Positions 1-7,265 of a stretch of 32,912 bases of DNA are shown here, one piece after another; position 1 is the first letter of the stretch, and every line of letters starts with the position of its first letter. The stretch is from Deltaproteobacteria bacterium (GTDB lineage Bacteria; Myxococcota_A; Polyangia; Haliangiales; Haliangiaceae). The notes under the pieces are model-generated. The model made no database searches and had not been told where the DNA came from. It was given only the letters and a program-made list of their open reading frames with translations. A program made the position numbers and the translations under genes. The stretch lies in contig JANXOM010000325.1 in NCBI GenBank assembly GCA_025353585.1, positions 1 through 32,912 of the forward strand, read 5' to 3'.

Positions 1-1
1 C

Positions 2-289
2 TCGGCTGCGGCCACCGCGACCGCCGCCGCCGCAGGCTCGGCCGCGGCCCTCCCGGCCGGCGTGCCGCAGGAGTGCGCCGATTACGGCGCCGCGATCCAG
101 AAGCTCTCGACGTGCGACAAGCTCCCGCAGGCCTCGCGCGACGCGATGAAGCAGGGCTACGACGCGATGGCCGGCAGCTGGGCGCAGGCCGCCAACCTCC
201 CCGCCGAGGCGAAGACGGCGATGGCGACGGGTTGCAAGCAGGCCACCGACGCCATCAACCAGTCCGGCAAGGCGATCTGCGGCTGGTAG
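2..289 (+). CDS. C-terminal part of a secreted four-cysteine protein (5' truncated)
   Basis: The frame is open from base 2 to the TAG at 287-289 and enters from outside the window, so the true start is not visible. The GTG at 62 lies inside the continuing frame and is probably not the start. The visible N-terminal part is an Ala/Thr/Ser/Gly-rich linker of about 20 residues. It is followed by a compact domain of about 75 residues with four cysteines (in ECADY, STCDK, TGCKQ and AICGW). Even cysteine spacing and an Ala-rich linker suggest an exported or lipid-anchored protein with two disulfides. I have an impression of similar small domains in myxobacterial secreted proteins but cannot name a family. 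It converges with the leftward nucleotidyltransferase 25 bases away. Function unknown. Confidence 0.7.
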   Translation, partial: SAAATATAAAAGSAAALPAGVPQECADYGAAIQKLSTCDKLPQASRDAMKQGYDAMAGSWAQAANLPAEAKTAMATGCKQATDAINQSGKAICGW

Positions 290-314
290 CTCTGGGTCGA
301 GCCCGGGCGCGCGC

Positions 315-1325
315 TCAGAGCAGGCCCGCGTCGATCTGATTGAGCCCGAGCCACGTCTCGACGAGCACGCGGGCCTCGCGCGCGCGATGCGCCGGGACCG
401 TGATCCGGTGGCGCCAGGCATCGGGGGCGTCGCTCGCGGCGTCCTCCTCGAAGCGACCCCACGAGCGGATCGCGCCGAGGGCGTCGAGCTCGCGCAGGAG
501 GCCGCGCGCGATGCCGTCGTAGCGGCCGCGCGCGTGCTCGTCGTCGCCGGCGATCACGAGCGTGGTCCCCGGCGGCGGCTCGGCGTCCAGATCCGCGATC
601 CGCACGAGCGCCTCGGCGTCCGTCGTGGCGTCGCCGATCGCCCGCCCGGCGGCGCGCGCCTCCGCGAACAGCGCCGTCGCCGCACGCCGGCTGAGCCGCG
701 CCACGTCCCGCGCCGGCGGCGCCGGGGCCACGATGTGCAACGGCTCGTCCCCGCCCCCGCCGATACCGTCGAGGCCGACGCGCGCGCCGAGCTGGAGGCG
801 GGCGAGCCAGCGCAGCCACGCCGGCACGGCGCCGCCGACGGGCGCCGCGCGCAGCTCGGAATCCGTGGCGAGCGGCGCCGCGAGCAAGATCGCCCAGCCG
901 AAGCTCCCGAACCAGCCGAGCCCGTTGTGCCCGAGCGCGCGCGCCCGGACGAACTGGCGGACGTGCGGCCACGCGGCCTGAAAGACCTCGTCGCGGCCGT
1001 GGTCCCGGAGGTGCGCGGCGAGGAGCGCCGAGTCGCGCGGGCCGGCGCGCATGCGGCGCGCGAGCTCGCCGTCGCCGGCGACGACCGTGACGTCGACATC
1101 GACGGCGATGCCCTCGAGCCGCCCGTGCATCCGCGGTGGCGTCGTGGGGATCGGCGTGAGGCCGAGCGCGGCGGCGAGGCGCGGCGCGTCGTCATCGGTG
1201 ACGAGCACGTCCACGTCGCTGGCGTGGGCGGGCGCGTACACGCTCGAGCCGTACACCTCGACCATGGCCTCCGGCGCCGCGACAGCGCGCACCCGCGCGA
1301 GGACGCGCTCGGCCGCGGTGGCCAT
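315..1325 (-). CDS. Eukaryote-type poly(A) polymerase-like nucleotidyltransferase
   Basis: 336 residues. Predicted to transfer nucleotides to an RNA 3' end; substrate unknown. The N-terminal nucleotidyltransferase fold shows YGSS at 25-28, then D37 and D39 in SDVDVLVTDD, the GS-x9-DxD pattern of the polymerase-beta superfamily. A third acidic pair sits in VDVDVTVV (D76/D78). Residues 112-150 (VRQFVRARA, then GLGWFGSFGWAILLAAP) match the central domain of eukaryotic poly(A) polymerase. LHIVAPAPPARDVARLS (197-212) matches the segment where those enzymes read PIITPAYP. The last ~85 residues look like their RNA-binding domain. Bacterial PcnB enzymes have a different layout. The ATG at 1325 was chosen because it follows the GFA stop by two bases; the frame upstream of it is antisense noise. 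It is the last gene of the leftward unit that starts at 3413. Confidence 0.75.
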   Translation of the reverse strand: MATAAERVLARVRAVAAPEAMVEVYGSSVYAPAHASDVDVLVTDDDAPRLAAALGLTPIPTTPPRMHGRLEGIAVDVDVTVVAGDGELARRMRAGPRDSALLAAHLRDHGRDEVFQAAWPHVRQFVRARALGHNGLGWFGSFGWAILLAAPLATDSELRAAPVGGAVPAWLRWLARLQLGARVGLDGIGGGGDEPLHIVAPAPPARDVARLSRRAATALFAEARAAGRAIGDATTDAEALVRIADLDAEPPPGTTLVIAGDDEHARGRYDGIARGLLRELDALGAIRSWGRFEEDAASDAPDAWRHRITVPAHRAREARVLVETWLGLNQIDAGLL

Positions 1326-1327
1326 CG

Positions 1328-1723
1328 CTACGCGAGCTCTGCGATCGCGAGGCCCTGGATCGCGACCCACGGGTGGCGGCGCGCGCTGTAGACCGAGACC
1401 TGCGGCGGCGGAAACGTCGGGTCGGCGAACGCGCCCACCGGCACCATGATCATCTCCGGCATCGCTTCGTTGACCCAGTAGACGGTCGTGCCGCACGTCG
1501 CACAGAACCGGAACGTCGCGCGGCCGCCCTCGTCGCCGACGCGCACGTAGGTGTGAGCGGTCCCGGCGATCGTCACGCGCTCGACGGGCCACCGCGCCTG
1601 CAGGCTGAACGGGCTGCCCGTGCGCCGCTGGCACGCGAGGCAATGACACAGCGACACCCGGACCGGCTCGCCCGCGCAGACCACCGAGAGCTGGCCGCAC
1701 GAGCACGCCGCCGTACGCGTCAT
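1328..1723 (-). CDS. GFA/CENP-V-family zinc-binding protein
   Basis: 131 residues, typical of single-domain members of the glutathione-dependent formaldehyde-activating (GFA) family. The zinc-ligand pattern is complete: C7 and C9 in ACSCG, C26, C28 and C31 in CHCLACQRRTG, and C74 and C77 in FCATCGTTVYW. The family fold binds zinc; some members react with S-hydroxymethyl-glutathione, but most are uncharacterised and this one should not be called a formaldehyde enzyme without a test. The ATG start overlaps the stop of the upstream lipoprotein as TGATG, and its TAG lies two bases before the start of the poly(A)-polymerase-like gene. Translation of the three genes is therefore probably coupled. 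Confidence 0.85.
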   Translation of the reverse strand: MTRTAACSCGQLSVVCAGEPVRVSLCHCLACQRRTGSPFSLQARWPVERVTIAGTAHTYVRVGDEGGRATFRFCATCGTTVYWVNEAMPEMIMVPVGAFADPTFPPPQVSVYSARRHPWVAIQGLAIAELA

Positions 1724-2421
1724 CACTGCACGCGGCCGGTGACGGTCAGCGTGTTCTGGATCCGCATCGTGCCGCCGCTCGCCGTCGCGGCGAACCCGAA
1801 GATGCGGAGCTCGAGCTGGCCGGTCGAGGCCGCCGTGAGCGCCGGGGTCGAGGGCGTGCTCGTCGAGATCGTGACGGGCGCGGCGAAGGCGTCCGCGCTG
1901 GTGCCGACCGCGGCCATCATCGGCCCCGTGTTGCTCGACTTCGCGTCGACGCCGAGGGCTGTGACCACGACGTGGCACCCCGTCGGGCTCGTGATCGAGG
2001 CCGTGAAGTAGCTCTGCGAATCGAGGGTGCCGATCTGCGGCCAGTTGCCGGCGCTGATCGAGTCGAGACCCGCGGCCGGGGCGAGCGCTGGCGAACGGCT
2101 GATCGCGGTCGCCGACACGCCGGTCGCGGTCGTCGCGACGTTGGTCGCGGTCTGCGTGCCGGACGCGCCCACGAACGTCCAGGTCGCGAGCACGCCGCTG
2201 AACGGCGCCGTGCAGGCGCTGCTGCCGCTGCCGGCGTCGACGCCGCCGCTGCCGTCAGGTGACGTGCAGACGGCGGAGCCGCCCGTCGTGACGCACGTGT
2301 AGCCGTCGGGGCAGACCGGGTCGGCGCTCCCGCAGAGGAACGGCGTGCCCGACAGGCCCGGATCGTACGGCGAGCAGCCGCACACGAGGACGAGCGCGAC
2401 GGCCTTGAACAGCGGAGACAT
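1723..2421 (-). CDS. Cysteine-rich putative lipoprotein
   Basis: 232 residues. The N-terminus (MSPLFKAVALVLVCGC) is a short lipoprotein signal with the acylated cysteine probably C16. A small Cys-rich motif follows (CGSADPVCPDGYTC, then a further Cys), then a Gly/Ser/Asp linker (SPDGSGGVDAGSGS). The remaining ~150 residues are Thr/Ser/Ala-rich and look beta-rich, ending in TLTVTGRVQ. I read it as an envelope-anchored beta-sandwich-like protein with no recognised catalytic motif. It starts 29 bases after the stop of the LTD-like lipoprotein, and its TGA overlaps the ATG of the GFA gene. It therefore belongs to the same leftward transcription unit. Confidence 0.75.
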   Translation of the reverse strand: MSPLFKAVALVLVCGCSPYDPGLSGTPFLCGSADPVCPDGYTCVTTGGSAVCTSPDGSGGVDAGSGSSACTAPFSGVLATWTFVGASGTQTATNVATTATGVSATAISRSPALAPAAGLDSISAGNWPQIGTLDSQSYFTASITSPTGCHVVVTALGVDAKSSNTGPMMAAVGTSADAFAAPVTISTSTPSTPALTAASTGQLELRIFGFAATASGGTMRIQNTLTVTGRVQ

Positions 2422-2450
2422 GGATGGACGGTACACGCGCGGGGCCCGGA

Positions 2451-3413
2451 CTACAGCGGGGTCTGGCCGACGTTCAGCGCGCCCCAGGTCGACGGCTGGA
2501 CGGTGGTGGTGGCGGTGTTCCAGTCGGCCTTGTCGTTGTCGTCGGTGTTGTCCAGGCGCTGGATGGACGCGCCGGCCGGGGTCTTGCCGGTGGCGTCGAG
2601 GTCGAGGGCGGCGTTGGCGCTGAAGGCGTCGTCGATGAACCCGCCCGCGGGGAGGCCGCCGCCGACCATCGTCCACTCGCCCTGCGCCGCGACGACCGCG
2701 GCCTGGTCCTCGGAGTCGCCGGCGGCCGTGCCCGCTGCGTCGTCGGACAGGAGGACGGCGTCGATGACCGTGGTGGTGCGCATGATCGTGAGGACGTTGT
2801 CGGTGGCGACGAGGCCGGCGTCGGTAGAGAACAGGTCGAAGGCGCCGTCGTAGTTGTTCGGGAAGGCCGCCGCGGGGAACTCGGTCTTCGCCGTGGTCTC
2901 GTTGGCGCTGATGCCGGCGCTGCAGGGACCGTTGGGGCCCGCGCCGAAGTGGATGACGATCAGGTCGTCGGGGGCGACGGTCATCGCCGGGAAGGTGAAG
3001 ACGATCGTCTTGCGCTCGAGGAGGCGGAGGCCGGTGAGGTCGCCGCCGGCGATGGCGCGCAGCTCGACGAGATCGCAGCTCGTGGCGTTCGCGTTGACCT
3101 CGTTGATGCGGAGGATCTGCGTGGCGGGCGCCGTGCCGCCGTCCACGGCGCTGCCGCTGCCGGAGCCCGTGCCACCGTCGCTACCGCCGTCGAGGCCGCC
3201 ATCGCTACCGGTGCCGGCGTCGCTCCCCGTGCCGCTGTCGCTCCCCGTGCCGCTGTCGCGGCCATCGGGCGCGTCGTGCGTGCTGGCGTCATGCGCCCGC
3301 GGGGCGTCGATGTCGGTGGCCGCGTCGGCCTGACCGTTCCCGTTCGTGGAGCTCCGGCAGGCGGCGGCGGAGAGCGTGGAGAGAACGAGGACCGAGACAA
3401 CGACAGCGCGCAT
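2451..3413 (-). CDS. Lipoprotein with Gly/Ser/Asp repeat linker and lamin-tail-like domain
   Basis: 320 residues. The signal peptide ends in LSTLSAAAC with the lipidated cysteine at C19. Residues 51-93 are a low-complexity linker built on GTGSD units. From about residue 99 the pattern ILRINEVNANATSCDLVELRA, with LTGLRLLERK after it, resembles the start of lamin-tail (LTD) domains, whose hallmark is INEV followed by a VEL strand. LTD domains in bacterial envelope proteins are thought to serve in binding or anchoring; no active site is visible. The ATG at 3413 gives a clean signal peptide. It is the first gene of the leftward four-gene unit and is divergent from thioredoxin 2, 69 bases away. 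Confidence 0.75.
   Translation of the reverse strand: MRAVVVSVLVLSTLSAAACRSSTNGNGQADAATDIDAPRAHDASTHDAPDGRDSGTGSDSGTGSDAGTGSDGGLDGGSDGGTGSGSGSAVDGGTAPATQILRINEVNANATSCDLVELRAIAGGDLTGLRLLERKTIVFTFPAMTVAPDDLIVIHFGAGPNGPCSAGISANETTAKTEFPAAAFPNNYDGAFDLFSTDAGLVATDNVLTIMRTTTVIDAVLLSDDAAGTAAGDSEDQAAVVAAQGEWTMVGGGLPAGGFIDDAFSANAALDLDATGKTPAGASIQRLDNTDDNDKADWNTATTTVQPSTWGALNVGQTPL
3135..3263 (-). repeat. Imperfect tandem repeat encoding a GTGSD-type linker
   Basis: About 129 bases of imperfect tandem repeats (units around CCCGTGCCGCTGTCGCT on the + strand) encode residues 51-93 of the lipoprotein at 2451-3413. The product is an alternating Gly/Thr/Ser/Asp chain, probably an acidic flexible spacer between the membrane anchor and the folded domain. 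Such arrays change length by slippage. Confidence 0.7.
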
Positions 3414-3482
3414 GGCGCCCTTGTACCAGACTGCCCCGGCCGCCTGGTTGACGTATTCGCCGGCCGTGCGCACGGTGGAGCG

Positions 3483-3911
3483 ATGATCCGCACCTGTGCG
3501 ACCTGCGGCGCGACGAACCGGATCCCCGCGGGCCGGCTCGCCCAGGTGGGCAAGTGCGGGAGATGTGGCGGTTCTCTGGCGGCAAGCGCCGCGCCGATCG
3601 ACGTGCAGGATGTCGCCACGTTCGACGAAATCGTGAAGGACGCGGGGGTGCCGGTGCTCGTCGACTTCTGGGCCGCGTGGTGCGGGCCGTGCCGGATGGT
3701 GGCGCCCGAGGTGAAGCAGGCGGCTCACGACCTGGCCGGCAAGGCGGTGGTGCTGAAGGTCGACACCGAGAAGCTGCCGGCGCTCGCGCAGCGCTATCGC
3801 GTCAGCGGCATCCCGAGCTTCGCCGTGTTCTCCGCGGGCAAGCTCGTCAAGCAACAAGCCGGCGCGGTGAAGGCGGCGAACCTGCTCGAGCTGGTCGCGA
3901 GCGCGCGCTAG
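3483..3911 (+). CDS. trxC: Thioredoxin 2 with N-terminal zinc ribbon
   Basis: 142 residues, the usual length of thioredoxin 2. The zinc ribbon is formed by CATC (C5, C8) and CGRC (C25, C28). The thioredoxin fold begins near residue 38, with the redox motif WCGPC at 66-70 and the cis-proline loop SGIPSF further on. It reduces protein disulfides in the cytoplasm; the zinc ribbon is typical of the oxidative-stress-associated TrxC form. The ATG at 3483 is preceded by the ribosome-binding sequence GGTGGAG. A flavoprotein oxidoreductase follows on the same strand after 73 bases, but a shared transcript cannot be established from sequence. Confidence 0.92.
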   Translation: MIRTCATCGATNRIPAGRLAQVGKCGRCGGSLAASAAPIDVQDVATFDEIVKDAGVPVLVDFWAAWCGPCRMVAPEVKQAAHDLAGKAVVLKVDTEKLPALAQRYRVSGIPSFAVFSAGKLVKQQAGAVKAANLLELVASAR

Positions 3912-3984
3912 CCCGCGCCCGGCCGCCGACGTTCGCCGGCGAGCGCTGGTCGACCCTAGCCTCGCGTGGCAGGATGCCGCCGCA

Positions 3985-5370
3985 ATGAAGAAGCGCGTCG
4001 TCGTCATCGGCGCCGGCCTGTGCGGCTCGGTCGTGAGCACGTTGCTGCGCGACGACTTCGAGGTGACGGTCGTCGAGCAGGGCCGGAAGAAGAAGCCGCT
4101 GTTCACGGACGTCGACTGTCCGACCGGCGAGCTCAACACGTCGATCAACCGAGCCGAGGGCCTCGGCGGCACGACCAACTACTGGCACAACGCGCTCATC
4201 GAGCTCGCCGCCGACGACCTCCGCAAGGCGGGCATCGTCCCCGCCACGATCGCGCCGTACTATCAGAAGGCATGGTCGTTCTTCCTGGGCAAGAGCGAGC
4301 TCGACGACTGCAACCGCGCGCGCGACGCCAACCTCGCTCATCTCCAGAGCGCCATCTCCACCGTCGCGCACATGGTGTTGCCGCAGGCCCGCCACAACGT
4401 CTGGCAGCTCGCGAACAAGACGAACCCCGGCGCGGACATCGCCGTCGAGTACGGCCACGCGGAGAAGATCGTCGCGCCCACGGCCGGCGCACGAGGCTAC
4501 GTCGAGATCCGGGAGGCCCACGGCGATCGCGGCCTCCGGCGCCTCGACGCCGACGTGGTCGTCACGTGCGCCGGCGGCCTCGGCACGCCCGTGCTCCTCG
4601 CGCGCTCGCTCGGCCAGGACGATGGCTTTGTCCCCGGCTACCACGACCACCCGATGGCGTATGTCGCGAAGGTCAAGCTGCGCCCCGACAGCCGCCTCAA
4701 GGCGATCTCTTGCACCACCACGCGCGCCGCCGAGGTTCGCGCCGGCATCGTGTACGAGACGGATGACCTCAAGACGGTCGTGTACCTGCGGCCGGCGGTG
4801 GATCTGCGGCTCGGCTCGATCACGGGCCCCGCGCGCTACATCCTGTCCGATCTTCGCAACGATCCGTTCTCGCCGAAGAAGATCATGATGCTCCTCGGCA
4901 ACCTCGAGGCCGTGCGCGAGGCGATCCTGTTCAAGACGGGCCTCGGCTTTCGCGGCGACTACTACTCCGTGCTGATCCTCGGCGAGCAGACGCCGCTCCC
5001 GACCCGCGGCATCGCGATGACCACCGGCAAGCGGCCGCTCCTCAACTGGGAGGTCACGCCGGCCGAGCTCGCCTCGTACGACGCGAGCGTGACGAAGTTC
5101 CTCGCCGAGTTCGCGGCCGACATCGTCGAGCACGAGGTCGTGCCGACGCCGACCTGGGCGTTCCGCAACGCGGCGCACCACTCCGGCACGGCGAACCAGT
5201 TCTGCGCCGTTCCTGGCGACGCGAGCCTCGACTTCTTCGCGGCGAAGGGCCTCCCGGGCGCGTTCGTCTGCGACGGCTCCGTGCTGCGAGCCGGCGGCAT
5301 CGCGAACAGCGGGCTCACGCTCGTGGCGTTGAGCTACCGGCTCGCCGAGCTGATCCGCGCGGACGCCTGA
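3985..5370 (+). CDS. FAD-dependent GMC-type oxidoreductase
   Basis: 461 residues. The N-terminus VVVIGAGLCGSVV carries the dinucleotide-binding GxGxxG (G9, G11, G14) and ends in the acidic VVEQ strand expected for FAD. GLGGTTNYWHNAL resembles the GMC loop that contacts the flavin. The C-terminal part has HHSGT (398-402) and then a VCDGSVLRAGGIANSG stretch, matching the GMC C-terminal domain (His-containing active site, then DxS and a conserved Asn). GMC enzymes oxidise alcohols, sugars or sterols; the substrate here cannot be read. There is no signal peptide, so it is probably cytoplasmic. The ATG at 3985 is placed directly before the nucleotide-binding strand. Confidence 0.8.
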   Translation: MKKRVVVIGAGLCGSVVSTLLRDDFEVTVVEQGRKKKPLFTDVDCPTGELNTSINRAEGLGGTTNYWHNALIELAADDLRKAGIVPATIAPYYQKAWSFFLGKSELDDCNRARDANLAHLQSAISTVAHMVLPQARHNVWQLANKTNPGADIAVEYGHAEKIVAPTAGARGYVEIREAHGDRGLRRLDADVVVTCAGGLGTPVLLARSLGQDDGFVPGYHDHPMAYVAKVKLRPDSRLKAISCTTTRAAEVRAGIVYETDDLKTVVYLRPAVDLRLGSITGPARYILSDLRNDPFSPKKIMMLLGNLEAVREAILFKTGLGFRGDYYSVLILGEQTPLPTRGIAMTTGKRPLLNWEVTPAELASYDASVTKFLAEFAADIVEHEVVPTPTWAFRNAAHHSGTANQFCAVPGDASLDFFAAKGLPGAFVCDGSVLRAGGIANSGLTLVALSYRLAELIRADA

Positions 5371-5397
5371 GACCGCGTCTTCGTCGGGCGGCGCTCG

Positions 5398-5787
5398 TCA
5401 GAAGACCAGCTGGCTCATGATCGCGAGCGCCGCCACGAGGCTCGCGGTCCACAGCAACGTGCGCAGCCTTTGGATGCCGGCGATGTAGGTGAGCCCGTGC
5501 AGCGCGCGCAGCACCACGAACGCGATCGCGGCGTCCTTGGTCACCGTGTCCGTCTTGCCGGCGAGAAGCACGGCCACGATCGCCGTCGCGAACAGCGGAA
5601 AGTTCTCCTTGTGGTTCGCCAGCGCCCGGCCCGCGCGCTGGGTCCACGCCGGGAGCGCCGGCTGCGCGTCGCGGTTGCCCGTCGCCCAGGCCAGACCGCC
5701 CGCGTGGATCTTACCGAGCGCTTCGATCTGCACGAGGACGAAGCCCCACAGGGCCGACAGCACGAGACACGCGAGCTCGGTGGTCAT
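5398..5787 (-). CDS. MAPEG-family integral membrane protein
   Basis: 129 residues with about four hydrophobic segments (near 5-25, 62-80, 83-103 and 108-128). The loop between helices 1 and 2 contains RAGRALANHKENFPLFA, which matches the conserved N-H-x-E-N-x-P region of MAPEG proteins. That superfamily includes microsomal glutathione transferases; many bacterial members are uncharacterised. Probably located in the inner membrane. It converges with the GMC oxidoreductase (27 bases) and is divergent from the aldo/keto reductase (83 bases). Confidence 0.82.
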   Translation of the reverse strand: MTTELACLVLSALWGFVLVQIEALGKIHAGGLAWATGNRDAQPALPAWTQRAGRALANHKENFPLFATAIVAVLLAGKTDTVTKDAAIAFVVLRALHGLTYIAGIQRLRTLLWTASLVAALAIMSQLVF

Positions 5788-5870
5788 GCGGCGAGTATCG
5801 ACCGGAACGGCGCGGCCGGTCTCACCGTCGACTCACCGGGTTTGTCGCGTGCGTCCGCTACGGTGCGAGG

Positions 5871-6995
5871 ATGCAGCGCCGCGACTTCTTGAAGAGTAGC
5901 GTCGTCAGCGCCGCCAGCGCGGTCGTCGTGTCGAACGTGGCCAGCGCGGCGCCGGGCGCACCGGCGGCGACGAACCCCGACGCGACCACCGTCTCGCTCG
6001 ATCCGCATGACCTCCTGCGCGTCACGGATGCCGGCGAGCGCCGCGGCGAGATGCTCTATCGCACGCTCGGGCGCACCGGCCAGAAGGTCTCGGTGATCGG
6101 CATGGGAGGCGCTCACCTCAGTCGCAAGCCGCTCGACGAGGCCAGCGCCGGCAAGCTCATCCACGCCGCGCTCGATCGCGGCATCAACTTCCTCGATAAC
6201 TGCTGGGACTACGGCCACGGCAACAGCGAGAAGTGGATGGGCACGGCGCTCGCGCAGGGCGGCTATCGCAAGAAGGCCTTCCTGATGACCAAGCTCGACG
6301 GCCGCACGAAGGAGGTCGCGACGTCGCAGCTCGAGGAGTCGCTGACGCGGCTCAGGACGGACCACATCGACCTGGTGCAGTTCCACGAGATCCTGCGGTT
6401 CGATGATCCCGATCGCATCTTCACCGACGACGGGGCGCTCGAGGCGCTCGTGGCGGCGAAGAAGGCCGGCAAGGTCCGCTTCATCGGCTTCACGGGCCAC
6501 AAAGACCCGCGCGTACACCTCTACATGCTCGAGGTCGCGAAGCGCAGAGGGTTTCAGTTCGACACCGTGCAGATGCCGCTCAACGTCATGGACGCGCACT
6601 TCCGCAGCTTCTCGCACATGGTAGTGCCGGAGGCGGTGAAGCAGAACCTCGGCGTGCTCGCGATGAAGACGATGGGCGATGGCGTGTTCTTGAAGAGCGG
6701 CGCGCCGATCACGCCGATCGAGTGCCTGCACTACGCGATGAACTTGCCGACGTCGGTGGTGATCACGGGGATCGATAGCGACAAGATCCTCGACCAGGCG
6801 TTCGAGGCGGTGAAGACGTTCAAGCCGATGTCGGCCGACGAGGTGGCGGCCCTCGTCGCGAAGACGAAGCCCTACGCCGTCGAGGGCAAGTACGAGTTCT
6901 TCAAGACCTCGAGCCACTTCGACTCCACGGCCAAGCACCCCGACTGGCTCGGCGAAGACTCGGCCCTGGTGCAGAAGCTCGGCCCATCGGGCTGA
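5871..6995 (+). CDS. Tat-exported aldo/keto reductase
   Basis: 374 residues. The N-terminus MQRRDFLKSS carries a twin-arginine motif (R3, R4) followed by a hydrophobic Ala/Val stretch and an AXA-type site, so it is probably exported folded to the periplasm. The AKR domain starts near residue 63 (YRTLGRTGQKVSVIGMGG). The catalytic tetrad is visible as D109 (NFLDN), Y114 (WDYGHG), K141 (MTKLDG) and H172 (VQFHE). AKRs reduce aldehydes and ketones with NADPH. How an exported member gets its cofactor is solved in related proteins by loading before Tat export. The first copy of the intergenic repeat begins four bases after the stop codon. Confidence 0.88.
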   Translation: MQRRDFLKSSVVSAASAVVVSNVASAAPGAPAATNPDATTVSLDPHDLLRVTDAGERRGEMLYRTLGRTGQKVSVIGMGGAHLSRKPLDEASAGKLIHAALDRGINFLDNCWDYGHGNSEKWMGTALAQGGYRKKAFLMTKLDGRTKEVATSQLEESLTRLRTDHIDLVQFHEILRFDDPDRIFTDDGALEALVAAKKAGKVRFIGFTGHKDPRVHLYMLEVAKRRGFQFDTVQMPLNVMDAHFRSFSHMVVPEAVKQNLGVLAMKTMGDGVFLKSGAPITPIECLHYAMNLPTSVVITGIDSDKILDQAFEAVKTFKPMSADEVAALVAKTKPYAVEGKYEFFKTSSHFDSTAKHPDWLGEDSALVQKLGPSG

Positions 6996-6998
6996 GCC

Positions 6999-7255
6999 GG
7001 GGACGCTGTCATGTTTGTCAACTCTGGGCGATCGTGGTTCCGTTGCAATTTCAACAACTTGACCGGGGACGCTGTCACGTTTGTCAACGCTGGCTCGGGT
7101 TCAGCATTCGTCCGCGAACCGGACAATATGAACCACCGTCGAGAGCGTTCGCCATACGAGCCAGAGTTGACAAACGTGACAGCGTCCCCGGTCAAAGCTT
7201 CGTGATCGTTGGAGAAGCTGTTTAGCCCAGCGTTGACAAACGTGACAGCGTCCCC
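6999..7255. repeat. Four-copy 24-bp repeat in nested inverted arrangement (REP/MITE-like)
   Basis: Copies at 6999-7022 and 7065-7088 (forward) and 7166-7189 and 7232-7255 (reverse) share a 24-base unit containing TTGACAAACGTGACAGCG on one strand. Only the first copy differs, by one base. Both direct pairs are spaced exactly 66 bases. Context extends the matches: 7059-7097 pairs with 7157-7195 at 38 of 39 positions; 7065-7093 pairs perfectly with 7227-7255; 6999-7027 pairs with 7161-7189 with one mismatch. The element fills the gap between two convergent genes, from 4 bases past one stop to 10 bases before the other. It could form a large cruciform or RNA hairpin and act as a bidirectional terminator, or be a transposase-dependent REP-like insertion. 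No transposase is present here. Confidence 0.85.
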
Positions 7256-7265
7256 GCGGGGGGCG

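Noticed and set aside
3448..3476. TTGACG-N17-CACGGT promoter before thioredoxin 2
   Set aside because: The -10 would overlap the ribosome-binding site GGTGGAG and force a leaderless transcript; the -10 match is poor.
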